Counted from the first letter of the stretch, positions 1 to 8,876 are shown. The stretch: 64,000 nucleotides of DNA from an uncultured Campylobacterales bacterium (GCA_947503785.1 CANNFB010000008.1:1-64000); one strand, 5' to 3'. Numbers and translations: made by a program. The notes: a model not told the origin generated them from the letters alone.

Positions 1-44
1 ATACTGCAGGGTCCCCTTGTGGAAACGTAGGCCGCTGCCAGCTC
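1..44 (+). rRNA. rrf: 5S ribosomal RNA, 3' end only
   Basis: The first ~44 bases match the 3' part of a bacterial 5S rRNA: a GGGTCCCC-type stretch, then GTGGAAACGTAGG, then GCTGCCAGC at the end. The 5' part lies outside the window, so this is the tail of an rRNA operon. The exact 3' end is uncertain by a few bases. A strong intrinsic terminator starts about 17 bases later, as expected for the end of an rrn operon. Confidence 0.85.
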
Positions 45-60
45 TTGAGTATTTACACAA

Positions 61-109
61 AAGCTTAGCTTATTCAACTTCAAAGTTGTTTGAGCTAAGC
101 TTTTTTTTT
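61..109 (+). terminator. rrn operon terminator
   Basis: A 10-bp perfect outer stem (AAGCTTAGCT with AGCTAAGCTT) contains a second inner pairing around CAACTT/AAGTTG and is followed at once by a run of nine T. This is a textbook rho-independent terminator directly after the 5S rRNA. Confidence 0.9.
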
Positions 110-271
110 AGCCCTTTTTTTACTATTTTAGCTCTCTTTAGTGCGCTCTTTTTATTTATTATTTTATTATCTTATTGGGTTTTTATTACTCTGCTTATAT
201 TTACATTTTATAGTTCTTTTACGAGAGTTTATTCTTCTATTGATTTATTATCGCAGTTTTATTTTTTATTA
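110..271. other. T-rich gap without recognisable gene
   Basis: About 160 bases of very T-rich sequence lie between the rrn terminator and the next hairpin. An open frame crosses it on the plus strand, but it begins inside the 5S rRNA, has no ribosome binding site, and reads as Phe/Leu/Ile-rich sequence as any T-rich DNA would. I see no credible gene or RNA here. Confidence 0.5.
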
Positions 272-305
272 AAAAAAAAGGTCAATCCTAAGATTGACCT
301 TTTTA
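272..305. terminator. Bidirectional terminator downstream of rpsU
   Basis: A 10-bp stem (AAGGTCAATC with GATTGACCTT, loop CTAA) is flanked by A9 on the left and T5 on the right, so it works in both directions. On the minus strand it ends the rpsU transcript, whose stop codon is about 20 bases away. Confidence 0.85.
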
Positions 306-323
306 ATTGGAAGATTAAGAATC

Positions 324-536
324 TTACAGTCTAGACTCGTATCGTCTAAGCATGTATAATCTCTTAAGCATTTTCTTTCTAGCGTTAATTTTTTGTTTTT
401 TTCTGATCTCTGTCATTGGTTCAAAAAATCGTCTAGCTCTAGTTTCAGTTACAATAAGATTTCTATCACATTGTTTCTTAAAACGTCTGTATGCTTCGTC
501 GAAAGATTCATTATCTTTTACTTTAATGCCTGGCAT
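324..536 (-). CDS. rpsU: 30S ribosomal protein S21
   Basis: This encodes a 70-residue basic protein starting [20 protein letters not shown], the S21 signature, with the usual Arg/Lys-rich C-terminus ([17 protein letters not shown]). S21 sits on the small ribosomal subunit near the anti-Shine-Dalgarno region and helps initiation. A frame extension begins at a GTG five codons upstream. I prefer the ATG at 536 because homologues start MPGIKV and the GTG lies inside a GGGTGA stretch that can serve as the ribosome binding site. A TATAAT box sits about 40 bases upstream and a terminator follows, so it is probably monocistronic. Confidence 0.95.
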   Translation of the reverse strand: MPGIKVKDNESFDEAYRRFKKQCDRNLIVTETRARRFFEPMTEIRKKQKINARKKMLKRLYMLRRYESRL

Positions 537-575
537 ATAAAGTTCACCCACTTTCTTTTTAAATTTTTGTGTTGC

Positions 576-581
576 ATTATA
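576..581 (-). promoter_or_regulatory. Probable -10 box of rpsU
   Basis: TATAAT on the minus strand, about 40 bases upstream of the rpsU ATG, in AT-rich DNA with no clear -35 element. This is usual for housekeeping promoters in this phylum. It diverges from the moaC promoter. Confidence 0.55.
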
Positions 582-620
582 TTTAAATTTTACTTAATTC
601 TAATTTAACTAAAAATTTAA

Positions 621-626
621 TATAAT
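621..626 (+). promoter_or_regulatory. Probable -10 box of moaC operon
   Basis: TATAAT on the plus strand 27 bases upstream of the moaC ATG, followed by an AAAGG ribosome binding site at 641-645. No -35 consensus is visible. I looked for a molybdenum-cofactor riboswitch and there is no room for one. Confidence 0.55.
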
Positions 627-652
627 AAATAGATTAATATAAAGGTATTTTT

Positions 653-1126
653 ATGGAATTAACACATTTAGATGATAATAACAGACCAAAGATGGTAGAT
701 GTCTCTGAAAAAAATGAAACGCATAGAATTGCAGTAGCTTCAGGTGAGATTACAATGTCTACTGATGCATATAAAGCGATTATAGATAATACTTCTAAAA
801 AGGGACCTGTAATTCAAACAGCAGTAATTGCAGCTATTATGGGTGTTAAGAAAACAAGTGAGTTAATACCTATGTGTCATCCACTATTGTTAAGTGGAAT
901 TAACTGTGATGTTGAAGAAAAACCAGAACTTCCTGGATTTAAATTAATTGTAACTGCAAAGCTAAATGGTCAAACAGGTGTTGAGATGGAAGCATTAACA
1001 GGAGTATCGGTAGGATTACTTACTATTTATGATATGGTAAAGGCTATTGATAAGTCAATGGTTATCTCTGATGTACAATTAGAGACTAAATCTGGTGGAA
1101 AAAGTGGCGATTTTAAAAGGAAATAA
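653..1126 (+). CDS. moaC: Cyclic pyranopterin monophosphate synthase MoaC
   Basis: MoaC acts with MoaA to convert GTP to cyclic pyranopterin monophosphate, the first stage of molybdenum cofactor synthesis, in the cytoplasm. The 157-residue product has the family length and motifs: MCHPL near residue 76, [18 protein letters not shown] near 111-128, and the Lys-rich KSGGKSG close to the C-terminus. The N-terminal [16 protein letters not shown] is also typical. An AAAGG site is spaced 7 bases from the ATG. The next gene starts 7 bases after its stop, so they are probably co-transcribed. No other moa gene is nearby. Confidence 0.96.
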   Translation: MELTHLDDNNRPKMVDVSEKNETHRIAVASGEITMSTDAYKAIIDNTSKKGPVIQTAVIAAIMGVKKTSELIPMCHPLLLSGINCDVEEKPELPGFKLIVTAKLNGQTGVEMEALTGVSVGLLTIYDMVKAIDKSMVISDVQLETKSGGKSGDFKRK

Positions 1127-1132
1127 TTAATA

Positions 1133-1396
1133 ATGATAGATTTGAGTAAAGAAAAATTAGAGCTTAATTATCCATGTAATTGGACTTATAAATTAGTTGT
1201 ATTAGAAAAGATTAATATTAAAACTACAGTAAAAGAAGTTGTACTTCAACGAGAGCATACTGTAAAAGAATCTAAAACTAGTGCTAAAGGAAAATTTAAA
1301 AGTTATACTTTAGAATTATTAGTTCACAATGAAGATGATAGAAAAACTTTATTTGAAGTTTTAGGTGAACATGATGATATTAAAATGGTACTTTAA
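1133..1396 (+). CDS. DUF493 family protein (HP0495/YbeD-like)
   Basis: This is a small 87-residue protein of the DUF493/YbeD type, with a ferredoxin-like alpha-beta fold known from H. pylori HP0495. It shows the family pattern: an N-terminal NYPCNWTYKLV, a central KGKFKSYTLELLV strand pair and a C-terminal LGEHDDIKMVL. The biochemical function of the family is not settled; E. coli YbeD lies near lipoate genes, but no such context exists here. It follows moaC by 7 bases and precedes a peptidase by 3 bases, so it sits within an operon. Confidence 0.8.
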   Translation: MIDLSKEKLELNYPCNWTYKLVVLEKINIKTTVKEVVLQREHTVKESKTSAKGKFKSYTLELLVHNEDDRKTLFEVLGEHDDIKMVL

Positions 1397-1399
1397 CTA

Positions 1400-2173
1400 G
1401 TGATAGAAATTAATAGGCGAAGTTTTGTTCAACTAAGTACACTTTCTGCAATTAGTTTGTCATGTAGTTCAAATTTATTTGCTGATAATAAAATCATTAC
1501 TAGTAAAGATTTATATATTGAAAAAAAAGATTATAAAGTATTTCAATCAGTTAGAAGTAAATTAAAATTAATTCAAAGATATATCGGTTATGGTAATTTT
1601 AATGTAATAAGTTTTGATAATATGTTAAGTATTTCAAAAAGAGCCTCAAATATTGAAGAGTTTACAAAAGCTGAAATAGATTTCTTGGAGTTTGTTTTTT
1701 ATTATAATCCTTCAACTCATGGTTTCTTTGGTGAAAGAATTAGTAAAAATATTACTGAAACTATTGATAAAAAATTAATTACTAAAATACCTCATACTGG
1801 ACATTATTTATTTAAAGGCCATGCTGAAGAAACTTATTTTGAAATGACAAAGGATGTAGGAGATTCTCTTACTTTAACGTCAGGAATTAGAAGTATTGTT
1901 AAACAAACAAAACTCTTTCTTGATAAAATCAGTAGTACTAATGGAAATATAACGCAAGCAGCTATTTCATTAGCTCCACCTGCCTTTACATATCATTCTA
2001 TTGGAGATTTTGATGTTGGGAAGAAAGGATTTGGTTATTCTAACTTTACATCTAGATTTGCAAATACTCAAGAGTTTAAAAAAATACAAGAACTAAAGTA
2101 TGTTGATGTTCGATATACAATAAATAATAAGGATGGTGTTAGGTATGAACCTTGGCATATTACAACTATTTAG
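1400..2173 (+). CDS. VanY-like M15 peptidoglycan carboxypeptidase, Tat-type signal
   Basis: The 257-residue product has an N-terminal signal with a twin-arginine pattern (NRRSFVQLS, then a hydrophobic stretch to about residue 28), suggesting Tat export. The C-terminal half looks like the VanY/M15 zinc peptidase family: TSGIRS at 160-165, YHSIGDFDVG around 198-207, NFTSRF, and EPWHI at 250-254. Likely metal or catalytic residues are His199, one of Asp203/Asp205, Glu250 and His253. These enzymes trim D-Ala from peptide stems. The His-to-Asp spacing is one residue shorter than in classical VanX/VanY, so the exact specificity is open. The start is GTG with a weak ribosome binding site. The end overlaps csd4 by 29 bases, which suggests joint expression. 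Confidence 0.75.
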   Translation: MIEINRRSFVQLSTLSAISLSCSSNLFADNKIITSKDLYIEKKDYKVFQSVRSKLKLIQRYIGYGNFNVISFDNMLSISKRASNIEEFTKAEIDFLEFVFYYNPSTHGFFGERISKNITETIDKKLITKIPHTGHYLFKGHAEETYFEMTKDVGDSLTLTSGIRSIVKQTKLFLDKISSTNGNITQAAISLAPPAFTYHSIGDFDVGKKGFGYSNFTSRFANTQEFKKIQELKYVDVRYTINNKDGVRYEPWHITTI

Positions 2174-3461
2174 AATTTTATTAATATTTATATTTTTACA
2201 GAATTTAAATGCAGAAGTGAAAAGTTTTGATTTTGACTTTATTAAAAAAGGTCAGCAAGATGATAATACCCTTTTAATTATTGGTGGAATTCAAGGTGAT
2301 GAACCAGGTGCTTTTATGGCTGCTTCGTTAATTGCCACTCATTACGATATTAAAAAAGGTTCAGTTTGGGTTATTCCCAATTTAAATTTTTACTCAATCA
2401 TTAAAAGTTCACGTGGCCCTTATGGTGATATGAATAGAAAATTTGCAGCTTTATCTAAAGATGATCCAGATTATAATGCAGTAGAGAGAATAAAAAAATA
2501 TATTAAAGATGATGAAGTTAAATTAATTTTAAACTTACATGATGGAAGTGGATTTTATAGAGAAAAATATATTAATAATAAAATGTCTCCAAGACGTTGG
2601 GGACAATGCTCAATTGTAGATCAGTCTAGTTTAAATATAAAGGATTATGGAAACTTAGAAGAAATATCATCTAAGGTTGTTGCGGGTATTAATACTAATC
2701 TTATTAGAGAACGTGATATGTACCATGTTAAAAATACTAAAACTAGACTTGGTGATAAAGAAATGGAAAAAACTCTTACATATTTTGCTATTAATAATGG
2801 AAAAGCAGCTTTTGCAAATGAAGCTAGTAAAGAGCTTAATTTACAAGAGAGAGTATATTATCACTTATTAGCAATTGAAGAGTATATGAAGATTATGGGC
2901 ATTGAATTTGAAAGAAAATTTGATATTTCAACTGTAGATATAAAAAGTGTAATTGATAATGATATTTTCATCTCTTTTTATGATGAGAAAATTAAATTAC
3001 CACTTTCTAAGGTGCGAAAACTTTTAAGATATTTTCCAATTAATAAAGATGGAGATTTAAGCTTCACTGCTTCAAATCCTTTGATGACAATTGTTAAAGA
3101 AGGTAAAGAGTATATTATTCATTATGGTAATAGAAAGCTTGCCAAACTTCATCCTGATTATATAAAATTTATTGAAGACGAAAGAGATATCAATATATCT
3201 ATTGATGGTGTTAATCAAAGTATTAAATTTGGTGATATTGTTTATGCTAAAAATAGTTTTAATATTGAAGCAATTTCTGATTTGCGTGTAAATGTAATTG
3301 GGTATGTGAATAAAAAGAAAAAAAATGAAGTGGGAATAGATATAAATAGAAAAGAAATAGCTAAACGATTTTCTATTGATAAAGAAGGAAATTTATTTAG
3401 AATCGAATTCTATAATGAAGAGAAATTCGCGGGTATGATTCTTTTAGGATTTGAAAAATAG
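2145..3461 (+). CDS. csd4: DL-carboxypeptidase Csd4/Pgp1 (M14), helical shape protein
   Basis: Csd4 (H. pylori) and Pgp1 (Campylobacter) remove meso-diaminopimelate from peptidoglycan tripeptides and determine helical cell shape. From the ATG at 2145 the protein is 438 residues with an N-terminal signal peptide (hydrophobic residues 7-20, cleavage near NLNA). The zinc site reads Q-G-D-E (Gln50, Glu53) and NLHDG (His132), the unusual Gln-Glu-His triad reported for Csd4, where M14 enzymes normally have His-x-x-Glu. Arg90 and Glu226 (FANEASKE) match the expected substrate and catalytic positions with a constant offset. The frame opens 12 bases earlier, but AAGGA spacing and the signal peptide favour 2145. 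It overlaps the VanY-like gene. Confidence 0.9.
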   Translation: MNLGILQLFRILLIFIFLQNLNAEVKSFDFDFIKKGQQDDNTLLIIGGIQGDEPGAFMAASLIATHYDIKKGSVWVIPNLNFYSIIKSSRGPYGDMNRKFAALSKDDPDYNAVERIKKYIKDDEVKLILNLHDGSGFYREKYINNKMSPRRWGQCSIVDQSSLNIKDYGNLEEISSKVVAGINTNLIRERDMYHVKNTKTRLGDKEMEKTLTYFAINNGKAAFANEASKELNLQERVYYHLLAIEEYMKIMGIEFERKFDISTVDIKSVIDNDIFISFYDEKIKLPLSKVRKLLRYFPINKDGDLSFTASNPLMTIVKEGKEYIIHYGNRKLAKLHPDYIKFIEDERDINISIDGVNQSIKFGDIVYAKNSFNIEAISDLRVNVIGYVNKKKKNEVGIDINRKEIAKRFSIDKEGNLFRIEFYNEEKFAGMILLGFEK

Positions 3462-3481
3462 AGTATTTTTATACTCTATTT
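3456..3481. terminator. Bidirectional terminator overlapping two stop codons
   Basis: An 11-bp perfect stem (AAATAGAGTAT with ATACTCTATTT) has a TTTT loop. It lies across the stop codon of csd4 (plus strand) and just past the stop of the facing minus-strand gene. A/T tracts on both sides make it usable in both directions. Confidence 0.8.
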
Positions 3482-3739
3482 AAAGAAAACTAATTCTTTT
3501 TTGATTTTCTCTTGATTTAATTTTTTGCAAGCTGCTTTGTAAATTTCATTAATTCTTTCATCATCATCATTTACTATAGTTTTTACTTCATCTATAGATT
3601 TACCTTCAGCAAATGCTACAAATACTTTAAATTCTTTTTTTGTAAATTTCTTTTTTAAGATTTCTTCTAATTCTTCTTCATGTTTTAAAGTACCAACTAG
3701 TTTATCTATGTTTAATTCAATCGCTTCTGTAAAATTCAT
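3476..3739 (-). CDS. Small protein with sigma-70 region 4-like helix-turn-helix
   Basis: I do not recognise this 87-residue protein by name. Residues ~32-78 (FTKKEFKVFVAFAEGKSIDEVKTI... then a helix ending KAACKKLNQ) resemble a sigma region 4 or LuxR-type helix-turn-helix: an opening helix, a Gly-Lys-Ser turn, and a recognition-helix-like segment. The fit is loose and the N-terminal 30 residues are acidic and helical. A good AAGGA site lies 6 bases before the ATG. surE ends 11 bases upstream of its start, so it may be the last gene of the dnaE-surE unit. Confidence 0.6.
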   Translation of the reverse strand: MNFTEAIELNIDKLVGTLKHEEELEEILKKKFTKKEFKVFVAFAEGKSIDEVKTIVNDDDERINEIYKAACKKLNQEKIKKELVFFK

Positions 3740-3749
3740 ATCTTTCCTT

Positions 3750-4538
3750 TTAATTGTTTAACCAATTTTGCATATTATCAATATCTTCATATGAAGTTAA
3801 ATCTAACATAATTGGTGTTATTGAGATGTAATTTGCTTTTATAGCTTCAAAATCACAAGTTTTATCTTTTGACTCTTTCCAAATTAATGGATGTAGTCCA
3901 ATCCAATAAAACTCCTCGCCTCTTGGGTTATGATGTCTATGTGTATCATTCCCATATTCTCTATATCCAGCTTTTGTGATTTTGATTCCATTACACTCTT
4001 CTGGTTTTATTGGTGGGATATTAACATTTAAAAACTTTCTTTCCTCTAATGGAAAGTTATTATCTAGTATTTTCTTTGCCAATGTTACAATTGTTTGCTG
4101 TGCTAGTGCAAAATCCCAGTCATTTTTTATGTCACTACAGCCTTTTTTGCATACTTGGGATATAGCAATTGCGGGAACTTTATGTAAAACAGCTTCCATA
4201 GCAGCAGCGGCTGTTCCGCTATAAGTAATATCTTCACCCATATTTGCACCAATATTAATGCCTGAGATAACTAAATCGGGTTTATATCCATCTTTAAATA
4301 AATTATTTAAAGATATAAAAATACAATCAGTTGGACTTCCATCATCAACTTTATAAAAATCATCATCAATATAGTCTAATCTTAGCGGTCTATCTAATGT
4401 TAAAGAATGACCACAGGCAGATTTATTACGGGCTGGCGCAACTACAACTATTTTTGCAATAGGTTTTAAAGCTTCAATTAGTGCTTTAAGTCCTACTGCA
4501 TCAAAACCATCATCATTTGTCAATAATATTTGTTTCAT
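3750..4538 (-). CDS. surE: 5'/3'-nucleotidase SurE
   Basis: SurE dephosphorylates nucleoside 5'- and 3'-monophosphates using a divalent metal. The 262-residue protein has every family block: LLTNDDGFDAVGL at the N-terminus (metal-binding DD), VVAPARNKSACGHSLTLDRP near 34-53, DGSPTDCI, and SGINIGANMGEDITYSGTAAAAMEA near 91-115. The start codon overlaps the dnaE stop by 4 bases (ATGA), indicating translational coupling in a dnaE-surE operon. Confidence 0.96.
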   Translation of the reverse strand: MKQILLTNDDGFDAVGLKALIEALKPIAKIVVVAPARNKSACGHSLTLDRPLRLDYIDDDFYKVDDGSPTDCIFISLNNLFKDGYKPDLVISGINIGANMGEDITYSGTAAAAMEAVLHKVPAIAISQVCKKGCSDIKNDWDFALAQQTIVTLAKKILDNNFPLEERKFLNVNIPPIKPEECNGIKITKAGYREYGNDTHRHHNPRGEEFYWIGLHPLIWKESKDKTCDFEAIKANYISITPIMLDLTSYEDIDNMQNWLNN

Positions 4539-7500
4539 GATACTACAAAAGCTCCTTCAATTTGATGTACTAAGTTTTCTACATTTGAAGTAACTTTAAA
4601 TCCGCTCTCTAATTCTATATCTGCTAATTTTGATTTTATTAAAATTTTCAATTCTCTTTTTCCTTGATTGTTTGCAACAATTTCAAATAGTTTAAAAATA
4701 CTAATATCTTGATTCACAAAAGGTATAGCAATTGTAAGAGGTGGTTCAATTACAGCTTGTTGCTTAGTTTTGATTTTTTCTTTTTTTGCAGCTTTTAAAT
4801 CTTCAATTTTTATAATATTCATTCTTGTAAAATTTTCATCTTTAGAAATTTTTACTTTAAAAGCAATTGGTTTGTCTAAATCGAAATCATCTTCGAGTTC
4901 TTTAATTCTATCTTCAAATAATAAAAGTTCAATACTTCCATGTAAATCCATGATAGAAGCAATACCAAACTTATTACCTTTTTTTGATATTTTAGTAACA
5001 ATATTTTCAATTTTTCCTACAAATAAAGCTTGTGAACCATCTGCTAGCTCATCAATTTGTGATGAAAGTGTGTATTTTATTTGATCTAATTGCTCTCTAT
5101 ATTCATCAAGTGGATGCCCTGAAACATAAAAACCAAGTGATGCTTTTTCAAATTCTAAGATTTCTTTTGCTTCATATTCCTCAAGTGGCTCTAATTCAAT
5201 GTCAATTTTAGTAAGCTCTTGAGAATCACCAAAGAGTGAACCCGTTGCCATTTTCTTAGCTTTCATGGAGTTTGCTACGCATTCTGATATTTTTTCAATC
5301 TGCTCTAACATTGCTCGTCTTGAATATCCAAAACTATCAAAAGCGCCAGTTTTTGTTAAAGATTCTATTACTCTTTTATTTACTTTACTTCCATCAATTC
5401 TTGAAATAAAATCTGAAAGGTCTGTAAAGTCTCCACCTTCATTTCTTGCTGCTATAATAGATTTAATTGCTACATCTCCCGCACCTTTTACTGCGCCCAT
5501 ACCAAACATTACAACTTCATTTTCTTTATCTTCAAGAGTTGTTGCAGAAAACACTAAATCAGATTTATTTATATCAGGTGGAAATAAATCTAACCCTAAT
5601 CTTTTTACTTCATCTACATATTTTACAACTTTATCCGTATTGTCTTTTTCTAGTGTAAGAAGTGCTGCCATAAATTCTGAAGGATAATAACGTTTTAAAT
5701 ATGATGTATAAAAAGTTACAAGTGCATAAGCTGCTGAGTGAGATTTATTAAATCCATATCCAGCAAACTTAACAATTAGATCGAATAATTCTTCACAATG
5801 GCTTCTTACATAACCTTTTTTTACTCCACCATCTGCAAATTCACCTTTTAATCTGTCCATTTCTTCAACAATTTTTTTACCCATAGCTCGTCTAACTAAA
5901 TCGGCTTCTCCAAGGCTAAAGCCACCAATAGTTTGAACAATTTGCATAACTTGCTCTTGATAAACTATAACTCCATAAGTTGGCTCTAAAATTGGCCGTA
6001 ATGGTGCATCGAATTCATCATAAAAATAGTCAATCTTAGCTCGACCATGTTTTCTATCGATAAAGTCATCTAGCATTCCTGATTCCATTGGACCTGGTCT
6101 ATATAAAGCTAGCACGGCAATAATATCTTCGAAATTATCTGGTTTAAGTCTTTTACATAAATCTTGCATACCATCAGATTCTATTTGGAATAAACCAATT
6201 GTATTACCTGTTTGAATTAGGTCATATACCCCTTTATCATTTACATCGGCTGTTAAGAAATCAATTCTTTTACCATGTCTTTTTTCAATAAGTTTTAATC
6301 CCTCTTCAATAACTGTTAGGGTCTTCAACCCTAAGAAGTCAAACTTAATTAAATCTACATCCTCAACATATTTTCCATTATATTGTGTAGCAAGTGTATC
6401 AAGACCAGAGGGTTTAAATAAAGGAGTTTTATTCCATAAAGGTTCATTTGAAATTACAACACCAGCTGCGTGTGTTCCAGCATTTCTATTTAGACCTTCA
6501 AGTGCTAGAGCATATTCCCAAACTCTTGCAGATTGAGGGTCAGCTTCACAAAGTTCTTTTATTTTTGGCTCTTTTTCCCATGAGCCTGCAAGGTCAATTC
6601 CTAATTCATCAGGAATAAGTTTTGCCATTGCATCTGCTCTTGAATAAGGCATATCTAGAACTCGGGCAACATCACGAATAACCCCTTTGGCTAATAGCTT
6701 ACCAAAGGTAATAATCTGGGCAACATTCGCTCGTCCATATTGTTGAACAACATAATCAATAATTTCACCACGTCTAGCCTGACAGAAATCCATATCGATA
6801 TCTGGCATTGATATTCTTTCAGGGTTTAAGAATCTCTCAAAAAGTAAACCATAAGGCATTGGGTCAATATCGGTAATCTCTAGTGAAAAGGCTACTAAAC
6901 TCCCTGCTGCTGAACCCCGTCCCGGACCTACTGGAATTTTCATCTGTTTTGCAACAATAACAAAATCCCATACAATTAGCATATATCCAGGGAATTTCAT
7001 ATTATTAATAATATCAATCTCAACTTGCAGTCTATCTTTATACTCTTGATGCTTAGCTTCATCTACGATTTTAAGTCTTTTATCTAAACCTCTCCAGCAC
7101 TCATCAATAAATAAAATTTTATCATTTTCTAATGAGTATTCTAAATCAGGGTGTGGTAATTCAAGATTATGTACTTCTGATTTTTGACGTGTAAATTTAA
7201 AATTTGGGGGAGTTGGATCTCCTAGTTTTATCTCTAAATTACATTTATCAGAAATTTCTTGAGTTGCTGCAACAGCTTCAGGAATATCTGCATATAATTT
7301 TGCAATTTGCTCTGGGGATTTTAAATAAAATTCATGAACACTATGTCTTAATCTATTTGGATCATCATATAGTTTATTCATTGCAATACACATAAATGCT
7401 TCATGTGCATCTGCATCTTTTTGGTTTAAGTAATGAGTATCATTTGTTGCTACCACTTTGATATCTAATTCTTTTGCAAGCTTTAGAATTTGGTCATCAA

Positions 7501-8086
7501 TAAAGTGCTGGTCACCAATACCATGTCTCATTATTTCTAAATAAAAGTCATCACCAAAAATCTCTTTATACTCTAAAGCAGCTTCTCTTGCTCCTTCATA
7601 ACCTCTTGCTCCATTTTTGACATTTCTTTCATTTTGTAGGTTTAAATGCCAGTTTACTTCACCTTGTAAACAAGCTGCACTACAAACAAGTCCTTCTGAG
7701 TTTTCACGTAATAGTTTTTTATTTATTCTTGGATAGTAGTAAAACCCGTGCATATAAGCTTGTGAACTTAAAAACATTAAGTTTTTATATCCAGTTTGAT
7801 TTTTTGCATATAAACATAAGTGAAATCTTTTTCTTGTAGTTTTATCTCCAAGTTCTTCATTATTATGAATATATGCTTCCATCCCAATAATGGGCTTGAT
7901 ACCTTCTTTTTTCATTGCATTATAAAAATCAATTGCTCCAAATAGGTTTCCATGATCTGTCATAGCAACAGAAGTCATTCCCATTTCTTTTACTTTTTTA
8001 GCAAGGGGTTTGATTTTATTTGCACCATCAAGGAGGGAATATTCTGTATGTAAATGTAAATGCGTAAATTTCGGTGTAGTAGACAT
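4535..8086 (-). CDS. dnaE: DNA polymerase III alpha subunit
   Basis: This is the replicative DNA polymerase catalytic subunit (C-family). The 1183-residue length is normal for DnaE1. The PHP domain opens with THLHLHTEYSLLDGA (residues 8-22). The palm has GPGRGSAAGS and the catalytic aspartates in PDIDMDF near residue 430. YRPGPM and YGFNKSHSAAYA follow in the fingers region, and the C-terminal third holds the helix-hairpin-helix and OB-fold (LFVGKIENI...). There is no proofreading exonuclease insertion, so it is not PolC. The C-terminal tail is family-variable. surE overlaps its stop codon. Confidence 0.98.
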   Translation of the reverse strand: MSTTPKFTHLHLHTEYSLLDGANKIKPLAKKVKEMGMTSVAMTDHGNLFGAIDFYNAMKKEGIKPIIGMEAYIHNNEELGDKTTRKRFHLCLYAKNQTGYKNLMFLSSQAYMHGFYYYPRINKKLLRENSEGLVCSAACLQGEVNWHLNLQNERNVKNGARGYEGAREAALEYKEIFGDDFYLEIMRHGIGDQHFIDDQILKLAKELDIKVVATNDTHYLNQKDADAHEAFMCIAMNKLYDDPNRLRHSVHEFYLKSPEQIAKLYADIPEAVAATQEISDKCNLEIKLGDPTPPNFKFTRQKSEVHNLELPHPDLEYSLENDKILFIDECWRGLDKRLKIVDEAKHQEYKDRLQVEIDIINNMKFPGYMLIVWDFVIVAKQMKIPVGPGRGSAAGSLVAFSLEITDIDPMPYGLLFERFLNPERISMPDIDMDFCQARRGEIIDYVVQQYGRANVAQIITFGKLLAKGVIRDVARVLDMPYSRADAMAKLIPDELGIDLAGSWEKEPKIKELCEADPQSARVWEYALALEGLNRNAGTHAAGVVISNEPLWNKTPLFKPSGLDTLATQYNGKYVEDVDLIKFDFLGLKTLTVIEEGLKLIEKRHGKRIDFLTADVNDKGVYDLIQTGNTIGLFQIESDGMQDLCKRLKPDNFEDIIAVLALYRPGPMESGMLDDFIDRKHGRAKIDYFYDEFDAPLRPILEPTYGVIVYQEQVMQIVQTIGGFSLGEADLVRRAMGKKIVEEMDRLKGEFADGGVKKGYVRSHCEELFDLIVKFAGYGFNKSHSAAYALVTFYTSYLKRYYPSEFMAALLTLEKDNTDKVVKYVDEVKRLGLDLFPPDINKSDLVFSATTLEDKENEVVMFGMGAVKGAGDVAIKSIIAARNEGGDFTDLSDFISRIDGSKVNKRVIESLTKTGAFDSFGYSRRAMLEQIEKISECVANSMKAKKMATGSLFGDSQELTKIDIELEPLEEYEAKEILEFEKASLGFYVSGHPLDEYREQLDQIKYTLSSQIDELADGSQALFVGKIENIVTKISKKGNKFGIASIMDLHGSIELLLFEDRIKELEDDFDLDKPIAFKVKISKDENFTRMNIIKIEDLKAAKKEKIKTKQQAVIEPPLTIAIPFVNQDISIFKLFEIVANNQGKRELKILIKSKLADIELESGFKVTSNVENLVHQIEGAFVVS

Positions 8087-8123
8087 ATATAAATCTTTAT
8101 AATAATTTTTATTTTTTAATAGA

Positions 8124-8876
8124 TTATAGTATATCTAAAAAATGATTTTTTGCCTCTTTAAAACCTAATTTAAAACACTCCTCAAGCTCTTGAAAAGTAT
8201 ATAAAGAAAAGTTTCTAATATGCTCACTTCCTATGTAATAGTGGGTGTTTTTAAGTGAATAACTATTGTTTTCATAAAGTTGAGTAAAAAGTTTCTTTTT
8301 TAAAATTTTTATTGGATTGAGTCTTAAAATTGAATTGGCATATCTCTTTGGAAATAAGTCAATTGTTAGAATATGATAGTTCTTGTTTTCTAATGGTTTA
8401 ATTGGAATATTATCAAATAATCCACCATCAATTAAATACATATTTTTATACTTAATAGGTCTTAATAAAGGAATTAAAGCGCTTGAAGCTAAACATAAAG
8501 TTATTGTATCTCCACTATTAAAAGTGTGAAGTTTCCTTTTCTTTAAATCATAGGCGTTTACAAAAACTGGTTTTGGAATATCTTCTATTTTTTGAATGGG
8601 AAGTAAATCTTTTATAATTTTATTTGAAGTATCAATTTTTAATAAACCATTTCTAAAATAGTTAAATTTTAAAGCTTGTTTTATATCTTTTGAGGAAAAT
8701 ATTTTTAATTGTTCTTTAGCACTTATCCCACTTGCATGAGAGCAAGAAATGATACTTCCAATTGAAGAGCCGCTATAAGCTTGTATTTCAATTTTATTCT
8801 CTTCACAAAAATGTAAAACTCCCAAGTGAAAAGCTCCTCTTGCCGCTCCTCCACCTAATGCTAGTGCTAAATTCAT
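8124..8876 (-). CDS. Patatin-like phospholipase
   Basis: This 250-residue patatin-family serine hydrolase has an oxyanion glycine loop GGGAARGAFHLGVL (residues 8-21), the nucleophile motif GSSIG (Ser at about 38) and the catalytic Asp in LIDGGLFDN near 149-157. No signal peptide or membrane segment is visible, so it is cytoplasmic or delivered by another route. Substrates of bacterial patatins vary (phospholipids, lysophospholipids), and the sequence does not fix the choice. Its start overlaps the upstream phosphoesterase stop by 4 bases, so the two are coupled. Confidence 0.9.
   Translation of the reverse strand: MNLALALGGGAARGAFHLGVLHFCEENKIEIQAYSGSSIGSIISCSHASGISAKEQLKIFSSKDIKQALKFNYFRNGLLKIDTSNKIIKDLLPIQKIEDIPKPVFVNAYDLKKRKLHTFNSGDTITLCLASSALIPLLRPIKYKNMYLIDGGLFDNIPIKPLENKNYHILTIDLFPKRYANSILRLNPIKILKKKLFTQLYENNSYSLKNTHYYIGSEHIRNFSLYTFQELEECFKLGFKEAKNHFLDIL

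Noticed and set aside
17..334. 105-codon plus-strand open frame near the left edge
   Set aside because: It begins inside the 5S rRNA, crosses two terminators, has no ribosome binding site and reads as Phe/Leu/Ile-rich sequence from T-rich DNA.
352..608. Open frames antisense to rpsU
   Set aside because: They are shadows of the highly conserved S21 gene and have no start signals.
4770..5687. Long open frames antisense to dnaE
   Set aside because: Both are shadows of the DnaE C-terminal region; no ribosome binding site or promoter.
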